The notes beneath the pieces are model-generated. The model was not told the origin of the DNA. It saw only the letters and a program-made list of their open reading frames with translations, and ran no database searches. A stretch of DNA of 64,000 bases from Craspedostauros australis (taxonomy: Eukaryota; Bacillariophyta; Bacillariophyceae; Mastogloiales; Achnanthaceae), in contig JAMXDE010000013.1 of the NCBI GenBank assembly GCA_026770025.1, positions 1,674,001 to 1,738,000 on the forward strand. Direction: 5' to 3'. The translations under genes were made by a program, and so were the position numbers. Below are positions 53,251 to 62,800 of this stretch, piece by piece. The number at the start of each line of letters is the position of its first letter. Positions within the stretch are counted from its first letter, which is position 1.

Positions 53251-54680
53251 CGGTTTTGCTGTCAACAATTCGTGAATGGATCCTTCTGGCGTCAACTCGC
53301 CACATCCAACCACTGGGTGCGAAAGTGGTGGTTGCATGAGGCAGACGTACTGTTTGCGAACGGAAGGTGGTCGTGGTGAGCAAGAACAATTCTCCTGCTG
53401 CCAATTCAGTGGTTCTTGTAAGCCCCATGCTGGGTACCGTCGTGTTTTCTGTAAGCCCCATGCTGGGTACCATCATGTTTTCCTGAAGGTAAATAATAGG
53501 AAAACACTACTTTATTAGATGGCGATGTACCGTGTTGTCAACTAGGGTTAGACATATTTAGCTATATGTCTACGACACCAATACTGGCTGGCTTGTCCTC
53601 AACGCGGACAAAACACATGACGTCAATGACGGTCGATGACAGACCGAAGCTGTATTCAATGGTGTGGATGGTGATGTTGTGACAGGTCCGGTGTCATGTC
53701 GGTTGCTCACGCTGTTGGTGATTTGGCTCCTTTGTGTGTTTCCTACTGCCAGTGTTGTGTCAAGCAGCAAAGCATTGGTGGTGTCATCCCTACATATCGG
53801 CCACAATATCCACACGTGCGAATGCTACACAACATGATATTATGTAATGTAATAGAGCGCAGTGACTTATCCTTTGCTATGCACAACAAAATACAATACT
53901 AAATAATACTTGGCTAGTTTGTGAATATTCTACAAAGTCCTGTGCAATCTGCTTTGTTCCCCTTGGACATGGGACACCATGATCATCTGCTGAGCTGTTG
54001 ACATGGTGCAGAAAGAGACTGGTGACAGTAGTGCTGTTATCCTTGTTGTTTCTTGCATCGTGATTCAAGTGCTTGCGGATTCAATACAACCAAAACAAGA
54101 AGTAAAGAGGGGGAGCAGATGAGCAACAGGCAGAAGCCAATGATGGCCATTGGCGACGATGAGCAGAGAGGAGGTCCAAACACACAGGCAGGGAATAGAC
54201 CCGAAGCAAGGACGAGGCTGTAGTATAGAATAGGCATATGAAGGGAAGGCAGCATGTGCTGATTGAGATGTGGACGAAGCTGAATGTCCTGAATCATGAA
54301 CAGCGGCAGACCGAGCACAAGGCATGATGCAGGTCAAGCTAAGGGAGAGAGCAAAGGTTGAATTGGGGTGTACCCCCTGTGGGTAGCATGGAGCCTGCAA
54401 CCCTCTCACCATTATATGCATTCTTCTCCACATGGGTTCCATTTATCCAAAGCCCAGACAAAGCAGCAGCCTCGGCATGCCCACTGCCACCACGCAATCC
54501 TCAACCTTTCGTCACAAGTAGCCGCCTCACCCCGTCAAATGTGAGTGTGTCGATGATAGACACGACTGGTCAGCATGTCGAAACACGACTGACGATTCCC
54601 AACCACATTTGCTCTTTTCCGTCCGCACGCTTGACGCGTCTAGGCAAAGGCTAATGCGAAAAATTTAACTTTGTAACTAT
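53251..54680. other. H2 interior, no supported gene
   Basis: A short direct repeat GTAAGCCCCATGCTGGGTACC occurs twice at about 53417-53473. Open frames are short and without motifs. It may be remains of H2 accessory genes. Confidence 0.4.
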
Positions 54681-57600
54681 CCCTTAATGGACCAGCCATA
54701 AAGGATCTGTCAGATCCATTATAAAGCCTCCGTGTTAAATTTCTACGGCTTTTTCCTACCATGTCCTACGTATGAAAACTAATTCTGTACTTGTCTCTAA
54801 ACTGGAATTTAGACTGTAATGGTCAGTTCACTCTCTTCAGAGTTGGTGATACTCTCGTCATCCTTCCCATGAAATACATTCCAGTGCAGCTTACAGACAT
54901 GGATTCCACACACACTGCACATCCTTCTGACTCTGCTTGGTTCATGTGCTGGCCTGCCTTCGAGCTTTGCTTTTGCTTTAAGGTAAGAACAGTATCTGCA
55001 AGTCTTCTGGCTTCCGTCCCTGCTGATGATCTCCTTGTGATCTTCGAATCTCCCCTCCAACCTCGATCTGGGCAGCTTTGGAGAGCAGGAGCTCATCCGA
55101 TTCCTTGTTCGAATGGTGTGTGGGACTCTCTCGCGGCTTGACCTTGTTGCCATCAAATCTGCTTCATTCCCTTTGCGGACCAGAGCCTCAATCATCTCGA
55201 TCATGAATGCCTTGCTCCCCAATCGATCTTGCTCTCTTGCCAGGTGATTGAATGCAATCCAAGTATTGACGCGCATGATGTCCAACAAGTGGAACATGAG
55301 GGGCATCCATACTCTCTGAGCCCTCAAGTCAGGGCGATAGTATGCGATGAGTTGATCGCACTTGTCAACTCCAAGCATCCAATGATTGTAGTCATCAATC
55401 ATCTTCGGAATTCGGATGTGTGCAGAGTACTTGCTCCCCCAGACCATCTCCAAGTGCCCTGCATTCACCTTGTTCTTTCTTGGCTTGTGGCGATTGGAAA
55501 GTACCGACTCGTTCCCATGGTGCACCGTACTTACCATCAACACCACATTGTTGTCAATCCACCTGGCCACCACGTACTGATTGTTCTCAATCCAGACATA
55601 GAGTGAGTTGAAGCGCATGTCCTCAACTTCCTTCACCTCTGTGCTGGGGAATCCATTCCTCCTCCTTGCAGTGCCAACAACTCCGATGCCCATCTCTCTT
55701 GACTTCGCCATGACTGTCTTGGTTGTGAAGAGGTTGTCCATTGCAACGACATGGTGATTTGTTGGGTCCAATGTCTTCATGAGCTCCTCCACAGTGTTGT
55801 TGATTTTTGTTGTTGTGTCCAGACGTCCTGCAGGCAGTACATGATATCCAAATCCAGTCTTCGAGCAGCACAGAGCATAGAATTTGTACCCCTCTTTGAT
55901 GGGTTTCTGCTTCATCCGAGTGGTCTGCCTGGACCTGCCCTTGAATCTCACCATCATCTCATCGATTGCACAGGCAAAGCCTGGCTTGATGCAGATACTC
56001 TTTGACACCTGGTTGACGTGGTCAAGCAGTGGTTGGATCTTGTGATACCAGCTTCTGTTGGTGTCAACAATTGGTGTAGGAGGAGTGGGGGGCTGTGTGT
56101 GCAGGGTTTGGTTGCTGCCTATACATGTGGAGCAGCTCAAAGTTGCAGACCGACTTGAGGGAGAGCAGCCGCTGGCCGTTGCACTCATGAGAGATTCATA
56201 TCGGCTCTGGATGAGATCGTCTTCGCTGTCACTGATATTCTCATCTTCCGAGTCAGTGGCATTGGTTGTATCAGAAGCAACGGCATTCCTCACAGCTGAG
56301 AAGTGAATGTGGTTCCACACAACTTCATATCGTGCTCGTGTCATGTACTTTGTGAGCAGGTGGGATGGTACACCAATGGACGGGGCGCGCCAATAATCCC
56401 GCTTGGCTGGTGCCTTGAAGACTCCCATGTAGTAGTAGATTGCAAGGAAGAGGTAGATCTCCTTCACTGAAACGAAGCTGGCCGTGGATCCACTGTTGAA
56501 GATATGGTTGTTGGTGTGGACTTGCATGGACTTGATGAGTTGCCGTGAGAAGTAAACCTCCAGGATGGTATCAACTGATGGGTTGAAACATCCAACTGAC
56601 CGGAAGAGTGGCTTGTGCGAACTGATGGGGAGTGGTGCATAGGCAACATTGCTGTTGGCTCCATGCACAGGAATGGCTGTGCCATCCACAGCAGTTGCTC
56701 CATCAGGAGCCATGGCAACACCAGTCGAAGTGGTGCGGTCTGCATCCATTGCTCCATTGTTGCTGGCCGTGCCATCATTGCTGGCCATTGCTCCATTGTT
56801 GCTGGCCGTGCCATCATTGCTGCTGGCTGTGCCATCATTGCTGGCTGTGCCATTGTTGCTGGCCGTGCCATCATTGCTGGCCATGCCATCGTTGCTGTTG
56901 TTGGTTGCAATCGGGCCACTCCTCTTGTTTTTTCTTCCGCACCTCAATGCAAGTTTGCGTTTGAGGCACTCGATAATGCGACTGCTGCGCCTGTTGCTTT
57001 CGAGTATGCTTGCAGTGCTGCTGACAGTGGTGGTACCAGCCACACTGATGCAGGCACTGTTGCCATTGCATACTCCCTTGCTGCTTGCGGTTGGTGCTCC
57101 TGCGGAACGGTCTCCCGTCACTCCATTGGTAGCATGAAGGGATTTTTTCCGATTGCTGTTGAGGAATACCACGAAGGGTTTGGCGCAATTGTAGCTTGCC
57201 GTGCCATTGGAAGAAGGCTTGGATACTTTGGCACGCTTGGATGTGGGAGAAGCCGGAGATGATGTAGGCATGGCCGCGGGTGCATGAGATTGGCTGTGCT
57301 TGTGTTGTGATGGGCGATCGATGATGTGGAATGGTTGGAATTGCGATTGCAATTTTGTGATCACCAATCGCGATGATCTCTTCGACGGTGCAAAGAAACA
57401 ATCAAAGAGATTGCGTGCAACGAAGAATGATCCATGAGCGATGAGCCACAGAGATCATCAGCGAAGCAATGTGTTGGCAGGTATTCATGGAGCTGTATGA
57501 ACACGCATGCCAAGTGATGCATGTGAAAACGGCGATCGAGTTGAGAGATGTGAGCACCGAAAAATCATTGATGTGTCGCGAAAATCAGCGATGATGGCCT

Positions 57601-57846
57601 CGCTGATGAGTTTTCCCATCAGTCCCGTCGCCGAAAAAACGATTCACGAGTACTTCGGAGGACGATGGCGACCCGACCGCAGTAAGAAGACCCCTGATTC
57701 AGGAAGATCAGAAGAAGCGCCAACTCCCAAGGATTCCGTTGGTACAAGAAAAGTGGAGGGGTACATGTAAAAGTTGCGGTCAAAAACGGAATGGGGTGAG
57801 AATGAAATTAATATTGGATCGAAGTAATCCCCTAGGTCATGAAGGG
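54681..57846 (-). mobile_element. PiggyBac-like DNA transposon, copy 2 (apparently intact, 3166 bp)
   Basis: Left end CCCTTAATGGACCAGCC and right end (reverse complement) CCCTTCATGACCTAGGGG match copy 1. AT is present on both sides (54679-54680, 57847-57848) instead of the usual TTAA. It carries one intact transposase gene. Confidence 0.88.
54809..57271 (-). CDS. PiggyBac-type transposase (intact)
   Basis: ATG at 57271, 820 aa; the frame is open up to a TTG at 57367. The N-terminus is low-complexity with an ASNDGT array (near residues 120-170). The PiggyBac catalytic domain (DDE_Tnp_1_7) starts around HKPLFRSVGCFNPS. Catalytic aspartates: D437 (AIDEMMVRFKGR), D512 (VVAMDNLF) and D636/D639 (GVDKCDQLI). 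The C-terminus has a Cys/His cluster: CRYCSYLKAK, then CSVCGIHVCKLHWNVFH, typical of the PiggyBac cysteine-rich domain that binds transposon ends. No frameshift or stop. It could supply transposase to copy 1 ends and to shorter derivatives. Confidence 0.93.
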   Translation of the reverse strand: MPTSSPASPTSKRAKVSKPSSNGTASYNCAKPFVVFLNSNRKKSLHATNGVTGDRSAGAPTASSKGVCNGNSACISVAGTTTVSSTASILESNRRSSRIIECLKRKLALRCGRKNKRSGPIATNNSNDGMASNDGTASNNGTASNDGTASSNDGTASNNGAMASNDGTASNNGAMDADRTTSTGVAMAPDGATAVDGTAIPVHGANSNVAYAPLPISSHKPLFRSVGCFNPSVDTILEVYFSRQLIKSMQVHTNNHIFNSGSTASFVSVKEIYLFLAIYYYMGVFKAPAKRDYWRAPSIGVPSHLLTKYMTRARYEVVWNHIHFSAVRNAVASDTTNATDSEDENISDSEDDLIQSRYESLMSATASGCSPSSRSATLSCSTCIGSNQTLHTQPPTPPTPIVDTNRSWYHKIQPLLDHVNQVSKSICIKPGFACAIDEMMVRFKGRSRQTTRMKQKPIKEGYKFYALCCSKTGFGYHVLPAGRLDTTTKINNTVEELMKTLDPTNHHVVAMDNLFTTKTVMAKSREMGIGVVGTARRRNGFPSTEVKEVEDMRFNSLYVWIENNQYVVARWIDNNVVLMVSTVHHGNESVLSNRHKPRKNKVNAGHLEMVWGSKYSAHIRIPKMIDDYNHWMLGVDKCDQLIAYYRPDLRAQRVWMPLMFHLLDIMRVNTWIAFNHLAREQDRLGSKAFMIEMIEALVRKGNEADLMATRSSRERVPHTIRTRNRMSSCSPKLPRSRLEGRFEDHKEIISRDGSQKTCRYCSYLKAKAKLEGRPAHEPSRVRRMCSVCGIHVCKLHWNVFHGKDDESITNSEESELTITV

Positions 57847-57859
57847 ATAAGGCTCAGGA

Positions 57860-58290
57860 GTCTATAACTTCACGCAAATACCCAATACAGCATAATAGGA
57901 TGAATTCAGTGCTGAAAAAATGTATCAGAACGAAGTTACAATCGTATCCTGAATGGGTCTTGTGCTCACGCTGGGTCCACACAGCAAACAACTCGAGTCC
58001 GTTGTCCATTTGGTATTGGAGAATCACACACAGAGGTTCGAATGGTTGCACATGGCATTGGTGGCCATGGGCGGACAGTGCCGCTCGTGGTCTTCAAGTT
58101 CTTGATTCGGCAGTTCAAACGCTCGTGTCGGCAACGAGCGCGGCTCTTGAACTTCGTGCCATCTTTTCGCGAAAAATCCTGTTCTTGGGGCCTGCACACC
58201 AATCGCCAACCCACACACAAACAGCTCAAGCGAGTCCCGCGACCTGTGTGCTTCCACCAAAAAATGCATTTGGTGTGCAAAAAATGCATT
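57860..58290 (-). pseudogene. Harbinger transposase C-terminal remnant in H2
   Basis: KFKSRARCRHERLNCRIKNLK parallels the H1 transposase end KFKNRARARHESFNGRIKNFK, followed after a frameshift by EPLCVILQYQMDNGLELF, which parallels FEACCVLIQYELDNGHPIF. The catalytic Glu position (HE) is kept but the rest of the domain is absent and the frame is broken. Confidence 0.78.
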
Positions 58291-58449
58291 TGCAGTGCAT
58301 TAAATGCACTTGGAGTTCAAAAAATGCATTTGAAGTGCATTAAATGCAAATTGAGTGCATTAAATGCATTTGGAGTGCAAAAAATGCAAATGGAGTGCAT
58401 TAAATGCATTTGCAGTGCATTAAATGCATTTGCAGTGCATTAAATGCAC
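58257..58449. repeat. H2 right subterminal tandem array
   Basis: About ten AAATGCATTTGNAGTGCATT-type units, same orientation as the left array; both are preceded by CGAGTCCCG...CTTCC sequence. Confidence 0.92.
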
Positions 58450-59085
58450 TGTCAGTTGTGCATCACATTGATTCGTGACTTAAACAGCTACAGTCACAAC
58501 GGCGGTCATTGGACACCAATAGACGATCTCGTTAAATAAGATACTTAACGGCACGACATTAATAGGTCATTTTCAGCGAATGCAACGACACAGATTGTTC
58601 AGGCAAGACTAATTCGATTAAACAGCCTCGATTCATCTCTCTGGTCAAACGAGTCAAATGACACACGTTTCAATGGACTTGCCGGGTGTCCCTGCACCGT
58701 CCGGTACTTTTGTTAGTCATGGATAAATACGACGGACAGACCGCCCATGGAACCCAATGACGTTTCCAATCGAGTCCCGCGTAACCAAACTTCGTGCTGA
58801 AGCAATAATTTGAATTTGTGTAGACGTTATATTAGCGTTACGCGTGTCAGTCTGTTTCCGTGTCAGAGAGCACGGCTGGCGTGTTTCAGCTTGATTCAGA
58901 ATCTGGCTCCGATTCAGAACGGATTCAGAATTTCAGAACGGATTCAGACTTTCAGAACGGATTCAGAATCGAGTCAGAACTTCAGAACTTCAGAATTTTT
59001 CCATTCTGATTCTGAATCGAGAGTGTTCCTCCGAGTGATCCCTGTGGGGGCTTCGTCGCAGACACACACAATTTTCCTTCTGTCT
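58450..59085. other. H2 right end and spacer with TTCAGAAC repeats
   Basis: After the H2 end at 58691, the sequence 58890-59005 is a tandem of GATTCAGAACGGATTCAGAA type units. No gene seen. 59081-59085 is TGTCT, the expected left target copy of element C. Confidence 0.5.
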
Positions 59086-59769
59086 AGTTAGGATTCGGGC
59101 GTAGGCGTCGAATCGGTGGAGAATGCCTCGTGAATCTGCCGGCTTCGAGATAGCCGTGTGATGCAGTTCAAGAGAGGTGTGCTGATTGAAGAGTTATAAC
59201 TTGTAACGATGAGAAGTAGAGTGCTTTGTAGCTAATCCTTGTCTGTTATTATGAGTTAGCTTATTGGTGTTAGTAGGGTGAAGAAACGATGCCACACAAC
59301 TTGGCGAGACCCTGCACTGATGCACTTGATTCAGTGCAACAGAGTAGACAGTCAATACAGTACCTTGCTCTCCGCACATGTAGTTACACTGCAGTGTAGG
59401 TCATGACAATCAGTGATGACGGTCATGAAGCAGTGGCTGTGGCTGAAGCTGACACTCGGATTCCATTGCTTGAGTTGAAGCAAGTTGGATACGCATGCTG
59501 AGACCACGGTGGTAGTGTGATGGTCATCAGCAATGAAGGAATCGAGGTATGTTTTAGTAAGGAGGATCTGAAGAGCATATAGTTCCCAGGTGGGGTGTGA
59601 GTCAGGTCGGTCGGGTTTGAGTCATGACGGATTCGTGAATGGAGGAGAGAAAGGAGGAGAAAAGATTTGGTGGTCAATCAAGTCGGAAGATTTCGCGCCA
59701 AAACAGGAATTTCTCCCATTGGGTTGATACCGTGTTCGGTAGTAGTCTGTCCCTCATTGAATCTCAACT
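59086..59769 (-). repeat. 3' LTR of copia C
   Basis: 684 bp, matches the B LTR; a two-base gap at GTAGGCGTCGAATCGG distinguishes it. Confidence 0.93.
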
Positions 59770-59787
59770 CTCCCTCTCAGTGTTGGG
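59770..59787 (-). other. Polypurine tract of copia C
   Basis: GAGAGGGAG in element orientation directly before the LTR, as in element B. Confidence 0.6.
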
Positions 59788-59852
59788 TCGTGATTGGAGT
59801 TGTGGTATCGATGAAAACTTCATCCTTCGTTGTTGTTTGTTGTTGTTGGTTG

Positions 59853-62800
59853 TTACCAACCCATGATTTTGAACCGTAAGTACTCGAAGACCACGATGGA
59901 TAATCCCTTCGTAAAGATGTCGGCGAGTTGCTCCGGCGTGGAGATGTGTTGGATGCAAATGAAGCCTGCCTTGACCCAGTACCAAAAGAAGTGCCACTTG
60001 GTCAAGAAGTGTTTGGTGCGTGCTGTTGGCTGATGATTGGTGGCAAGGGAAATGCAGGCTTGGTTGTCCTCGAAGACAGTGCACTGGAGATTGGTGTGCA
60101 GCGGCATGTTGGTGCCTGCGTTGTCAATCACTTGTCGGATGAGCTGCTGAATTGGGATCAATGTGCGCATTGCCAGAGAAAGAGCGGCGTACTCTGACTC
60201 CATCGTGGACAGTGCGATCTCAGTTTGAAGCTTTGATTTCCAAATGAGAGGACATCCACCAAGTGTGATAAGGTACCCTGTGCGTGACTTGACCGATACA
60301 GGGTCTTTGCTGTCTTCTCGTTGGTAGAGGCCTGCGAAGTCAGCATCCACGTAGCACTTGAGATCGAGTTGCCCAGTGGGGCGGACGATGGTGCCCATGG
60401 TCTCCGTGTGTTTGAGATATCGCATGATGCGCTTGACGGCCTTGGCGTGCGAGCGGCGAGGGTCCTGTCCAAAGCGTGCGACCTGAGAGACTGCGAAGGC
60501 GAGGTCTGGACGAGTATTCGTTGTGAGGTACAACAGCATACCAACTACGGAGCGGTAGTTCCATTTCTCGTTCATGGCTGGTTCATCTTTGCACTGTCCG
60601 AGTGCGAGCTGGGTTGTTGGAACCGGGCATGGATTGCAGTTGGTCATCTTCGTCGTCTCTAGGATCTTTTTGATCAATCCCGATTGTCGAAGGTGAACCG
60701 TGTCCGCCTTTGGGTTGCGGCAAAGCTCAATTCCCAGAAACTCAGTGAAGCTGCCTTCCTGAGTTAGCTCGAACCCCAGTTCACGCATTGATGCGATGAA
60801 TTCATCGGCATCCTGCTTGGTCTTCGAGGCGATTCCTGCATCGTCAACGTAGAGAACGATCATGATGTTGTGCTTGATGAACAGGCATTGCTCTTGATCA
60901 CAGGCTTTGAAGCCGACTGTGATCAGGGCCCGGATGAGGTGCTCATACCACAGGCGCGGAGCGATCGTTAATCCGTAGAGGCTCTTGCGAAGTCTGAGAC
61001 AGGTGTTGGGTCCTTTGCTTGATTTGAAGCCGCGAGGGAGGTGGAGATGTACGGGCTTGTGGATGGAAGCCTGTACGAATGCGTTGGTGAAGTCGATCGA
61101 TGTAGTTGTCCAACCCATCACGATGGATGTGCTCAGGAAGATGCGAACGGATGACCAGGCCACGACTGGCGCGTATGTGGATGCATCCTCATTCATGAGG
61201 TCTCCGCGGCAACACCAGCGACCCTTGTATTTCTTGATTGTGCCGTCTGGCAAGCGCTTGCGGCGGAAGACCCAGGTCCCCGGGAAGATTCGGTCGTTGA
61301 TGACGTCGGCCTTTTGGATCTCTTCCCACGTTCCCTTTTCCGTGAGAGCCTTGATTTCCTTTTTGGCTGCTTGCATCCACTCGTCCTTGTTGTCGTCGCG
61401 GATTGCTTCGTCGAAGGAGAGGGTATCAGGATCACGGTTGGAAGCCTTGTACACGGATGAACGCTCAGCGATGTTTAGGTCGCCTCCTGTTGCGAAGTAG
61501 CTCATCATGTGTCCATCGACGTATGTTGGGAAGTTCGTTGAGTCTCGCTGCGGCTCGATGATGGAGACAGCGTAAGCGTGTTGTTCGATGTTTGCCCATG
61601 CGTGTTCTGGAATACATGTCGCTGTGTCGAGGATGGATGATGGGTCGACTTCAAGTGTTGATCCGTTTTGATCAGAGGCTCGCGTTGCTGGAGCCTCCTT
61701 CAGAGGTGCCGTGTTGGTTTCGATCATTCCTTGGATGAATTTCTCAACTTCGAATTCGCTGGGCTGTGGCCATGGTCCTGGGCGGATAGTCGTGACTTGG
61801 CGACGGAGCAGCTCAAATGCGAGACGATAGCGGTGATTCTCAGTGATGGCGTTCCACACGGAGCGAGTCCTTTTAAAGAAGGTGTTGCCGCTGATTTTGC
61901 TTTCAGGAGGGAGAAAACCTTTCATCATTAGGTACTCCGGATCCTGGTACGACCATGCCTCAGGTGTGGCCGACGACATGTAATCGAAGGCGTCGAAGCT
62001 GGGGTTCATGGTGCCAGTTCGGATGAAGGTGCTGAGTTTTCCCACGAATTTACCAATAGCGTAGTCCGTTGCTTGTCTCCTGAGGTCGTCGCAGCGAATC
62101 TCACAGTGGAGGTCGACTTCGAAATGCCTCTCCATGTCTGAGTAGAGATCCTCGTAGACGTCTTGGAATGGAGTTGGTCCCTCCTCGGTCATGTCATCAG
62201 GGTCTGGTTGCCACCAGTCGGCCATGTTGACGCTGGCTTCTTCTGTTTCAATTGGTCTTGGCGCGAATGTTGGAAGAACGACGTTGGTTGGTTGTGGATT
62301 CAAAGTGTTGAATCGCACTCGAAGTCTGCGCAACAAATAGTGAGCGTCCACCTTGAATTGGTGTAGATCGATGGAAAGAGAGTCGCTGCCTTCGCGTTGG
62401 AGAGGTTCAATTGTGTGTAAGCAATCGACGACAGCTTGTGAGAATGTGATGATCGATGAAGAGTCAGGGTGCAACTCCCTGGGTATTGCGGCCTGTTCAA
62501 TTTCTTCCAAGGTAGCTACTGCGGGGCAGAAGTAGTAATCATCGGTGTCTTCGTCGTCCAGCCAGGCTGCTTTGCCTCCCATACGTGCGTACGTGAATCG
62601 CTTTGGTTGTTTGCGAATTCTCGTGCTTCGAGGTCTTTCTGGCGTTGGCTCAGACTTAGGTGTCGTGGGTGGCGTGGAGCTCGTTTGAATTGGCGATGGA
62701 GCTGGAGGTGGTAATGGAGTTGCTGGTTCTAATGTTGGTGATTCTCGGAGAGGTGAACTCAATTGCGGTTGAAGTGTTCGCTGATCCGGTGACTCTATAG

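Larger units (their letters stand above)
52853..58691 (-). mobile_element. Harbinger-like DNA transposon H2 (decayed, with nested PiggyBac)
   Basis: Inverted ends GGACACCCGGCAAGT(G/C)CATTGAA (52853-52875 and 58669-58691, 22 of 23 bases) flanked by CTG on both sides (52850-52852, 58692-58694). Subterminal arrays of a TGCATT-rich 20-mer lie about 242 bp from each end. A Harbinger transposase C-terminal remnant sits near the right end, the same layout as H1. Without the PiggyBac insert it is about 2.7 kb, so it is internally deleted or a shortened derivative. Confidence 0.82.

Noticed and set aside
54060-54440. Hydrophobic minus-strand frame 54037-54318 as a membrane protein gene
   Set aside because: Short, inside a decayed transposon, overlaps another open frame and lacks a homolog I can recognise.
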